Assembly: GCA_017960705.1 (NCBI GenBank)
Contig: JAGCYR010000111.1
Location: 1-15,570, forward strand
DNA length: 15,570 bases
Direction: 5' to 3'
Source: Clostridia bacterium
GTDB lineage: Bacteria > Bacillota > Clostridia > Oscillospirales > CAG-272
Shown here: positions 6,027 to 12,004 of the stretch, one piece after another
Numbering within the stretch: position 1 is the first letter of the stretch
Layout: each line of letters begins with the position of its first letter
Notes under the pieces: model-generated
The model's input: the letters and a program-made list of their open reading frames with translations, nothing else
Database searches by the model: none
What the model was told of the DNA's origin: nothing
Translations under genes and position numbers: made by a program

Positions 6027-6371
6027 TCAGAAATTGGCGCCGTTCCAACCCCAGTATTCGAGATTCTCGTACTTGATATAGACGCCTTCTCCCGGGATCC
6101 CGGCGACGCGCTCCATCAGTTCGGTCAGATCGCGGGTCACGGCTTCGTACGCCTCGGGTTTCGCACGCCCGAGGAGTTCGACCTCGATCATGGCGAGCGG
6201 ACGGTCGGCGCTGCCGGCGAGAGAAAGAGCGCAATCCCCCTCGCAGTCGGTCATCAGCCACTTTTCGGTCTTGCCCGGGAAAAGCGTGATGGTCTTCCCG
6301 AGTTCCTTTTGCAGTTCTTTGACCGTTTCAGCGGTCAGGGGGCGGTTGCAGCGAACGCGAATGTACGGCAT
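6027..6371 (-). CDS. MIF-like tautomerase (macrophage migration inhibitory factor family)
   Basis: A 114-residue protein of the tautomerase/MIF superfamily. It begins MP, and after Met removal the N-terminal proline (P2 here) is the catalytic base of the family. K34 in FPGKTEKWLM sits where the second catalytic lysine of MIF lies. The SADRPLAMIEVELLGR segment, the VYIKYENLEYWGWNG segment and the C-terminal WGWNGANF follow the MIF pattern, and length matches MIF (about 115). MIF-family enzymes catalyse keto-enol tautomerisation, for example of phenylpyruvate; the natural substrate here is unknown. It is the last gene of the sugar operon. Its ribosome binding site GAGGTG overlaps the stop of the upstream gene, 9 bp away, so it is coupled to it, suggesting a role on an enol or keto intermediate of that pathway. 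Family call firm, role inferred. Confidence 0.88.
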   Translation of the reverse strand: MPYIRVRCNRPLTAETVKELQKELGKTITLFPGKTEKWLMTDCEGDCALSLAGSADRPLAMIEVELLGRAKPEAYEAVTRDLTELMERVAGIPGEGVYIKYENLEYWGWNGANF

Positions 6372-6380
6372 AGTTTCACC

Positions 6381-7244
6381 TCACACGCCCGAGTAGGCGG
6401 AGAATCCGCCGTCGATCGGGAGAATCACGCCCGTAACGAAGCCGGATGCGGCGTCGTCCAGGAAGAAGAACAGACCGCCGAGAAGCTCGCTCGCCTCTCC
6501 GAAGCGGCGCATCGGGGTACCCGCCAGGATCTTGCCGGTGCGGGGGGTCGGAGTCCCGTCGTCGCGGAAGAGCAGGGCGCGGTTCTGGTTGGTGACGAAG
6601 AATCCCGGCGCGATCGCGTTGACGCGGATACCGGTCTCGGCAAAGTGGACTGCGAGCCACTGGGTGAAGTTCGAGACCGCTGCTTTCGCGGCGCTGTACG
6701 CGGGGATCTTGGTCAGGGGGCGGTAGGCGTTCATCGACGAGATGTTGATGATGTTCCCACCCTTGCCCGACTTCGCCATATCGAGGGCGAAGACCTGGGT
6801 GGTAAGGAACGCCGCCGTGACGTTCAGGTCGAACACGAACCGCACGCCGTCGGGCGAGATCGAGAAGAAGGACTGCTTGTCGGGATCGGCGAGCGTCGCC
6901 TCCGAGAAGGTCTCGTCGAAGGTGGTGGCGCGGGGGTTGTTCCCGCCGGCGCCGTTGATCAGGATATCGCAGGCGCCGAAGGTTTTATCGACGATCGCCT
7001 TCGCTTCTTCGAGCGACGCCTTTTCAAGGCAGTTGGCTTTGACGGCGATCGCCTGTCCGCCGTCTTTTACGATCTCGTCCGCGATCTGTTTCGCGACGGT
7101 GTCGTTGATGTCGAGCAGAGCGACCTTCGCGCCGCATTTGGCGAGCGCGCGGGAGAAATCCGAGCAGAGGACCCCGGCGGCGCCGGTCACGACCGCGACC
7201 TTGCCCGAAAGGTCGAGCGCGTAGGGAAGTTTCATTTCAGCCAT
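6381..7244 (-). CDS. uxuB: SDR family D-mannonate oxidoreductase (fructuronate reductase, UxuB-type)
   Basis: A 287-residue short-chain dehydrogenase. Cofactor loop TGAAGVLC (20-27), NAG at 97-99, catalytic Ser in NISS (167-170) and YSAAK with Y183 and K187 are all present. The insert after NAG (GNNPRATTF and on, about 101-140) and IAPGFFVTNQNRALLF (211-226) are typical of the SDR subgroup annotated as D-mannonate oxidoreductase in Firmicutes. That subgroup is unrelated in fold to E. coli UxuB. It would interconvert D-fructuronate and D-mannonate with NAD(P)H. The directly upstream gene is mannonate dehydratase, 17 bp away, which supports that role. The ribosome binding site AGAAGGG lies 7 bp before the ATG. 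A different ketose or uronate substrate within the same SDR subgroup remains possible. Confidence 0.85.
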   Translation of the reverse strand: MAEMKLPYALDLSGKVAVVTGAAGVLCSDFSRALAKCGAKVALLDINDTVAKQIADEIVKDGGQAIAVKANCLEKASLEEAKAIVDKTFGACDILINGAGGNNPRATTFDETFSEATLADPDKQSFFSISPDGVRFVFDLNVTAAFLTTQVFALDMAKSGKGGNIINISSMNAYRPLTKIPAYSAAKAAVSNFTQWLAVHFAETGIRVNAIAPGFFVTNQNRALLFRDDGTPTPRTGKILAGTPMRRFGEASELLGGLFFFLDDAASGFVTGVILPIDGGFSAYSGV

Positions 7245-7261
7245 TTCGTTACCCTTCTTTC

Positions 7262-8326
7262 TTATTTGCGAGGGAGCGTCTTTTCAAGCGCCTCCCATAC
7301 ACCCGAGAGGTAGACCGCGCCGAGCGCCCGGTCGTAGAGCCCGTAGCCGGGTTTGCCCGACTCGCCCCAGATGTTTCTTCCGTGGTCGGGGCGGATATAG
7401 CCGTCGAAGCCGTTCTCGTACAGGGCGCGCAGGATCCCGTAGATATCGAGCGAACCGCATTCGGTCGGGTGCGGGCTTTCGTGGAAGAACAGTTTGCCGT
7501 CGTCCTGCTTGATGAACTTGATGTTCCGTGCGTGGACGAAGTGAACGCGCCCCATCGCGGCGTATTTGCCCGCCATTATGACGAGGTCGTTGTGCTGATC
7601 CGCGCCGAGCGAGCCGGTGCAGAGCGTGATGCCGTTCTCGGGTTCGTCTACCGCTTTGAACAGACGGTCGATCCCCGCCTCGTTCGAGATGATGCGGGGA
7701 AGCCCGAAGAGCGACCACGGCGGATCGTCCGGGTGCACCGCCATTTTGATCCCGCTCTCCTTGCAGGCGGGCATCAGGGCGGTCAGGAAGTAGACCATAT
7801 TCTGAAAGAGCTGCTCGGCGTCCACCGATTCGTAGCGGCGGAGCAGATTGGCGAGCTGTTCGCGGGTGTAACTCTCGTCCCAGCCGGGGAGGGAGAGCGA
7901 CTGCTTGCGGGGATCCAGCGCGTCGACCGTGTGCTGGTCGTAGGCGAGGCAGTTGGAGCCGTCCGCCGTTTTATAGGCGAGCTCCGAACGCACCCAGTCG
8001 AAGACCGGCATAAAGTTGTAGCAGATCACCTTCACGCCCGCTTTACCGAGGTTGCGGATGGTCGTGATATAATTGTCGATCAGCTTGTCGCGGGCGGGAG
8101 AACCGAGTTTGATCTCCTCGTGGACCGGAACGCTCTCGATCACTTCCATCTCGAGCCCTGCGTCGTTCGCGAGCTTCTTTTGCTTCAGGATGCTGTCAAG
8201 ATCCCAGCTCTCTCCGACGGGGATCGAGTAGAGGGCGGTCACGACGCCGCTCATCTTCGGGATCTGACGGATGGTTTCGAGGGTAACGGGGTCCTTTTCC
8301 CCGTACCAGCGGAAGGTCATTTTCAT
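7262..8326 (-). CDS. uxuA: D-mannonate dehydratase
   Basis: A 354-residue metalloenzyme with TIM-barrel fold that dehydrates D-mannonate to 2-keto-3-deoxygluconate. Family motifs: MTFRWYG at the N-terminus, CYNFMPVFDWVR (102-113), MAVHPDDPPWSLFGLPRI (195-212, H198), CTGSLG (236-241, C236), VHFVHARNIK (261-270, H265) and IRPDHGR (311-317, D314, H315). His, Cys and Asp at these places form the metal site in characterised UxuA enzymes. The frame is open upstream to 8506, inside the neighbouring gene, but the ATG at 8326 is chosen because it begins the conserved MTFRWYG segment, follows AAAGGA and leaves a normal 17-bp gap. It sits centrally in the operon, so hexuronate (glucuronate-type) degradation is the best pathway assignment. 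Confidence 0.95.
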   Translation of the reverse strand: MKMTFRWYGEKDPVTLETIRQIPKMSGVVTALYSIPVGESWDLDSILKQKKLANDAGLEMEVIESVPVHEEIKLGSPARDKLIDNYITTIRNLGKAGVKVICYNFMPVFDWVRSELAYKTADGSNCLAYDQHTVDALDPRKQSLSLPGWDESYTREQLANLLRRYESVDAEQLFQNMVYFLTALMPACKESGIKMAVHPDDPPWSLFGLPRIISNEAGIDRLFKAVDEPENGITLCTGSLGADQHNDLVIMAGKYAAMGRVHFVHARNIKFIKQDDGKLFFHESPHPTECGSLDIYGILRALYENGFDGYIRPDHGRNIWGESGKPGYGLYDRALGAVYLSGVWEALEKTLPRK

Positions 8327-8343
8327 TCGGCGTATTTCCTTTC

Positions 8344-9348
8344 TTATCGGATCTTGACCGGAGCGTTCCGGTCGGAGGAACGGTAGGCGGCGAGCAGCAC
8401 CCGGACGGGGACCGAAGCCGACGCCAACGTGACCGGCGTCGGGGAACCGGACGCGAGCGTGTCGTAGAAGCGCCGGATCAGGCGGATGTGTCCCGCGCCC
8501 CAGCACTCCTTGCCGGGGGACGAGAGCTTGTCGGGAACGTCGTACGGATAGGGAACGCCGTCGAGATAGACCTTTTCACCGAGCAGCGTGACCCTTCGAC
8601 CGTTCTTGCAGAGCAGTTCGAGAAAGTTCGGCGCGTCGTACCCGAAGGCGGTCGTCGCGGTGAAGAACGCGGTCGCGCCGGTGTCGAACGAAACGAGCAG
8701 TTCCGCCGTATCCTCGACCTCGATTTCGCCTGCGTGCCGGTGGTTCGCGGTCTTTGCAGAAACCTCAACCGGATCGCCGCAGAAACCGATCAGGAGGTCG
8801 AGTTCGTGGATCGCCTGATTGATCAGGACGCCGCCGCCCTCTTTGTCGGCTTTTCCGCGCCAATCGCTCGACAGGTAATACTCCGCGTCCCTGTTCCAGG
8901 TGACCGACGCGCGGGCGGAGGATACGCCGCCGCACTTTTCTGCAAGCTCTTTCACCGCCAGCGCCGCGGGATTGAAGCGGTTCTGGAAACAGACGCAGAT
9001 CTTGCCCGTACTCTCCGCTTCGGCTTGTATCAGGCGTTCGATCTCGTTCTCGGTGATGCAGACCGGCTTTTCGAGAAAGACGCCGATCCCGCGGGAGAGC
9101 GCATCGCACGCCATCTCACAGTGGAGGTGGTGGGGCGTCGCGATATGTACGACGTCTGGCTTGATCTCGTCAAGCATTTTCCGATAGTCGGTAAAGACCT
9201 TGGCGTTCGGAGCGAATTCCGCGCGCGCGGCTTCGGCTCTTTCGGGGATCACGTCGCAGAGTCCGGCGATCTCGACGCCGGGAAGCTCTGACAGAGCGGT
9301 CAGGTGATTGCCTGCGATCGCACCGCAGCCGATCAAAACAGTTTTCAT
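8344..9348 (-). CDS. Gfo/Idh/MocA family oxidoreductase
   Basis: A 334-residue NAD(P)-dependent sugar dehydrogenase. The N-terminal Rossmann fold starts with GCGAIAGNH (7-15), continues with LCDVIPERAE (30-39) and IATPHHLHCE (69-78), and has the EKPV motif (E93-K94-P95) that positions nicotinamide and contributes the catalytic lysine. The C-terminal substrate domain includes GGGVLINQAIHELDLL (171-186), whose H181 and D184 fit the usual active-site His and Asp. Such enzymes oxidise hydroxyls of free or linked sugars, inositol or uronates; the substrate cannot be read from the sequence. A GGAG lies 7 bp before the ATG. It is placed between two TIM-barrel isomerases and uxuA, 15-17 bp from each neighbour, so it should act upstream of mannonate in the same route. 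Confidence 0.92.
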   Translation of the reverse strand: MKTVLIGCGAIAGNHLTALSELPGVEIAGLCDVIPERAEAARAEFAPNAKVFTDYRKMLDEIKPDVVHIATPHHLHCEMACDALSRGIGVFLEKPVCITENEIERLIQAEAESTGKICVCFQNRFNPAALAVKELAEKCGGVSSARASVTWNRDAEYYLSSDWRGKADKEGGGVLINQAIHELDLLIGFCGDPVEVSAKTANHRHAGEIEVEDTAELLVSFDTGATAFFTATTAFGYDAPNFLELLCKNGRRVTLLGEKVYLDGVPYPYDVPDKLSSPGKECWGAGHIRLIRRFYDTLASGSPTPVTLASASVPVRVLLAAYRSSDRNAPVKIR

Positions 9349-9363
9349 TGCGTCTCTCCGGGT

Positions 9364-10242
9364 TTATTTGGTGAAGAAAGGACCGTTTTCGGTATATCCT
9401 TCCGCGCGGAGCAGACCCTTCAGCGCCTGCACGGCAAAGTCGAACGATTCGTCGGAGGTCTTGAAGACGTGGCGCCCCTTGAGCTCGTGCTCGTCGATCG
9501 AAGCGTAGGCGGAGAAAACGCGCAGATGCGGCTCGATCGAGAGGAAAACGGCGTTGTCGGTGTGCCGATTGATCTTGTCGACGGCTTCGGCGATCTTGCC
9601 TTCGCCCTCGCCCGCCGGGACGATCGCCTGTTCCTCGTAGATCGCGTCCTTGACGTGCATGTATTTGAAGGAGGGAAGGGTAACGTCGATGCCCTCGGCG
9701 GTGTCGGCGCCGTTCATACGGTAGTTCGCAGGGTCGAAGATACCGGCGAGATCGGGAAGCGTTTTGAACAGATCGGCAACCTCCTTCGGCATCTGTCCGT
9801 AGATCTTCGATTCGTTCTCGTGGCAGAGGGTGATCCCCTCGGCTTTCGCCATTTCCAGCATCACGGAGAGCCGGTCCATCACCTCGTTCCGGCATTCGGC
9901 AAGCCGATCCTGCGGGACGAAGAAGCTGAACATGCGGATCAGGTCGGTGTCCAGCATGTGGGCGCAGTGGATGGCGCGTTTCAGATCCTCAAGATGCGGG
10001 GCGAGCGGCTCGTCGATCGAGTATTTCCCGATGGGCGAACCGATCGAGGAAACGCGGATGCCTCCGTCGAGCAGCGCCCGGCGGATCTCCTTCAACTGTT
10101 CGTCGGTCTTGAAGATGACGCCTTTTTTGTCGATCGCGCGGGGCTCGACGTAACCGATCCCGTTCCGCTGCAGAGCGGCGATCTGTTTTTCAATCGTGTC
10201 GCCCGCCTCGTCGGCGAACGCGGATAAAATAAACTTTGCCAT
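9364..10242 (-). CDS. Sugar isomerase/epimerase-type TIM barrel (AP endonuclease 2 fold), first copy
   Basis: A 292-residue protein of the xylose isomerase-like TIM-barrel family. Four likely metal ligands are spaced as expected: E142 in LCHENES, D170 in GIFDPANY, H196 in YMHVKDA and E237 in LSIEPHL. The N-terminal ILSAFADEAG and the VSSIGSPIGKY segment (64-74) fit a sugar-binding barrel mouth. Members epimerise, isomerise or eliminate from keto-sugars, and in several operons they work with a Gfo/Idh/MocA enzyme, as would be the case here. The exact reaction is not predictable. GGAGG lies 6 bp before the ATG. It is not a close duplicate of the next gene: the ligand motifs differ (HENE here, HNHDFE there), so the two should have different substrates or steps. 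Confidence 0.88.
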   Translation of the reverse strand: MAKFILSAFADEAGDTIEKQIAALQRNGIGYVEPRAIDKKGVIFKTDEQLKEIRRALLDGGIRVSSIGSPIGKYSIDEPLAPHLEDLKRAIHCAHMLDTDLIRMFSFFVPQDRLAECRNEVMDRLSVMLEMAKAEGITLCHENESKIYGQMPKEVADLFKTLPDLAGIFDPANYRMNGADTAEGIDVTLPSFKYMHVKDAIYEEQAIVPAGEGEGKIAEAVDKINRHTDNAVFLSIEPHLRVFSAYASIDEHELKGRHVFKTSDESFDFAVQALKGLLRAEGYTENGPFFTK

Positions 10243-10254
10243 AATGTTCCTCCG

Positions 10255-11004
10255 TTATTTGATCAGGGGGCGAAGGGTCTTGAAGCTGATCTGCATCTGT
10301 TCGAACGCGTCGGGGAAGTCGGGGGCGTTGTCCTGCTCGACCTGCACGTACTTGACGCCCGCTTTTTCGGCGGCGGCGATCAGCGGCTTGAAGTCGATGA
10401 CGCCGTCCCCGCAGGCGCACATGGGATGCTTTTCGGCGCTCGACAGGTCCTTGAAATGAATGTTGGTCATCCGACCGGCAAGCCGCGGGACGTAGGCGAG
10501 CGGGTCTTTTCCGGCGAAGGTCGACCAGTACACGTCGTGGATGAAGTCGAACTCGGATTCCTCGATCAGGATCTCATAGAGATCGGTCCCGCCGAAGTCG
10601 ACGAACTCGAAATCGTGGTTGTGATAGGTCAGCTGCATCCCCGCGTCGTGGATCTTTTTGCACGCCTCTCGGTATTCGGAAATAAACGCGCGGACGCCCT
10701 CGAGTGAGCCGCGGTACTTGCCGTCCATCGAGCCGATCCCGATGCTGTTACAGCCGTAGATCCTGTGATCCGCGATCAGCTTGTCGGTATCGTTCAGGAT
10801 CCGGTCGGCGGGGGAGTGGGTGCAGGTGATCGGGAGCGAAAACTCCTCCGAGATATCGCGGAGCCGCTCGGGCTCGATCGGACCGCAGCCGGAGACCTGA
10901 ACCACCTCGTACCCGATCTCTTTCACGCGGCGGAAGGTGTCGCGGATACCCTCGGGAGTCTTGCAGAAGGTGCGGAGAGAAAACAGTTGTGCGCCGAGTT
11001 TCAT
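10255..11004 (-). CDS. Sugar isomerase/epimerase-type TIM barrel, second type, first gene of the operon
   Basis: A 249-residue TIM-barrel protein. It opens with KLGAQLFSLRTF, the usual start of the IolE/xylose isomerase-like family. It carries likely metal ligands E133 in YHNHDFEF (127-134), D157 in HDVYW, H183 in IHFKDL and E223 in VQVEQD. The YHNHDFEF type is common in proteins annotated as sugar phosphate isomerase/epimerase next to Gfo/Idh/MocA dehydrogenases; some characterised relatives act on 3-keto-sugars or 3-keto-glycosides. The frame is open to 11040, but the ATG at 11004 is preferred: GAGAGG lies 8 bp upstream and the family N-terminus starts there. It is the first gene after the operon promoter; the gap to the next gene is 12 bp. 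Confidence 0.88.
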   Translation of the reverse strand: MKLGAQLFSLRTFCKTPEGIRDTFRRVKEIGYEVVQVSGCGPIEPERLRDISEEFSLPITCTHSPADRILNDTDKLIADHRIYGCNSIGIGSMDGKYRGSLEGVRAFISEYREACKKIHDAGMQLTYHNHDFEFVDFGGTDLYEILIEESEFDFIHDVYWSTFAGKDPLAYVPRLAGRMTNIHFKDLSSAEKHPMCACGDGVIDFKPLIAAAEKAGVKYVQVEQDNAPDFPDAFEQMQISFKTLRPLIK

Positions 11005-11038
11005 ACAGAAAACCTCTCTTATCGGTAATAACAGGAAC

Positions 11039-11067
11039 ATTATATCATAAGTAGGCGCGGATTACCA
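11039..11067 (-). promoter_or_regulatory. Promoter of the six-gene sugar operon (extended -10)
   Basis: On the minus strand a consensus TATAAT (11039-11044) is preceded by TG one base upstream, giving the extended form TGATATAAT (11039-11047). The best -35 at 17-bp spacing is TGGTAA (11062-11067), which matches the consensus at only three of six positions. A good -10 with a poor -35 is typical of promoters that need an activator, which fits the divergent AraC-type gene. The start would be near 11032, about 28 bases before the ATG. Confidence 0.75.
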
Positions 11068-11110
11068 TTGTATTTTTTGCATTATTTCAAAAAAATATTG
11101 CAAATGTTGC
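11067..11110 (+). promoter_or_regulatory. Candidate AraC-type operator: direct repeat in the divergent control region
   Basis: ATTG-N6-TTGC occurs twice in the same orientation, at 11067-11080 and 11097-11110, 30 bp apart start to start, close to three helical turns. One copy abuts the -35 of the sugar operon and the other covers the -35 of araC. An overlapping inverted repeat TTGCA (11077-11081) and TGCAA (11099-11103) is also present. AraC-family proteins usually bind direct repeats next to the -35 box. The region is AT-rich, so chance repeats are not excluded. Confidence 0.45.
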
Positions 11111-11126
11111 CCATCTGTGCTATTAT
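11098..11126 (+). promoter_or_regulatory. Promoter of the AraC-type regulator gene
   Basis: TTGCAA (11098-11103), 17 bp, then TATTAT (11121-11126). Both boxes are close to sigma-A consensus. The start would be near 11133, about 47 bases before the ATG. The -35 box lies inside the second copy of the candidate operator repeat, which suggests that the regulator represses its own gene. Confidence 0.7.
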
Positions 11127-11179
11127 TGAAACGAAAAGTACGCCCCCGGTTTGGTCCGGCGCGGGAAAGGAGACCTCCG

Positions 11180-11986
11180 ATGATCATACGGTTCGGCGAC
11201 AAACATCCGTACCCTCTCCAATATCACCACAGCTGCGACCAAAACCCGACGCCGAGCCATTTTGCACGGCACTGTCACGACGGCTATGAGCTGGTCCACG
11301 TCATTCAGGGGTACGGTCGGTTTATCGTCGAAGGCTCCGGCTACGACGTCAGACCCGGCACCGTTCTGTTCTTTCGCCCTTACGAGTACCATTTCGTAGA
11401 TATCCGTTCCGATTCGCCCTACGAGAGGCAGGTGTTCAATTTTACACGCGACAGCGTTTCCGCGGAGCTCGGCGTGTTTCTGGATCTGCTCGGGCGGTCG
11501 GCTCCGGGAGAGGGCAACTGTTACGCCGAGAGGGATCTTCCGGAGGAGTTTTTCGCGCTGCTGAAAGGTTTCGACGCGCTGACCGAACTTCCGAGGGAGC
11601 AGCAGATCGTTTATCTGCGTACGCGGCTCTCGGACCTGATCGTGATGGTCGCGACCACCGAATCCCGATCGGGGAACGGCGTTTCGGAACGGCTCGGCGC
11701 GCGCGTCGTCCGCTATCTGAACTTGCACGTCGACACGGATGAAACGCTCGACGATCTGGCGCGGCGTTTTGCGGTCAGCAAGTTTTATATGTGCCGGTCC
11801 TTCAAGGAGCACAACGGCATTTCGATCCACGGGTATCTGACACGCAAACGGATCATGATCGCCAAATCGAAGATCGAGAGCGGGACCCCCGCGGTCATAG
11901 CGGCGACGGAGGTCGGATTCGGGGATTATTCCGCGTTCTTCCGCGCCTACCGCCGGATCGTCGGCCATTCCCCGAGAGAAACGTAA
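11180..11986 (+). CDS. AraC family transcriptional regulator (cupin + HTH)
   Basis: A 268-residue regulator. The N-terminal sugar-sensing cupin domain (about 15-110) shows ARHCHDGYELVHVIQGYG with the usual H-x-x-x-E-L pattern, then GTVLFFRPYEYHFVD. The C-terminal domain (about 170-268) has two helix-turn-helix units: one around DETLDDLARRFAVSKFYMCR, the other around PAVIAATEVGFGDYSAFFRA. It ends YRRIVGHSPRE, close to the AraC signature G-F-x-D-x-S-x-F-x-R-x-F-K-x-x-x-G. The open frame begins at 11117, but the ATG at 11180 has GGAG 7 bp upstream and lies downstream of the promoter's expected start. It is divergent from the sugar operon and most likely its ligand-dependent activator; the inducer would be a sugar acid or pathway intermediate (inference). 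Confidence 0.93.
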   Translation: MIIRFGDKHPYPLQYHHSCDQNPTPSHFARHCHDGYELVHVIQGYGRFIVEGSGYDVRPGTVLFFRPYEYHFVDIRSDSPYERQVFNFTRDSVSAELGVFLDLLGRSAPGEGNCYAERDLPEEFFALLKGFDALTELPREQQIVYLRTRLSDLIVMVATTESRSGNGVSERLGARVVRYLNLHVDTDETLDDLARRFAVSKFYMCRSFKEHNGISIHGYLTRKRIMIAKSKIESGTPAVIAATEVGFGDYSAFFRAYRRIVGHSPRET

Positions 11987-12004
11987 GAAAGTCGGATTTA
12001 TAAG

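Noticed and set aside
6309..8386. Two plus-strand frames of 334 codons each (6309-7313 and 7382-8386)
   Set aside because: They are antisense to uxuB, uxuA and the end of the Gfo/Idh gene, are low-complexity Arg/Asp/Val-rich, and have no ribosome binding site.
8327..8506. N-terminal extension of UxuA to 8506
   Set aside because: It would overlap the coding end of the Gfo/Idh gene by over 160 bases and adds an Arg/Pro-rich sequence unlike the family; ATG 8326 has a ribosome binding site.
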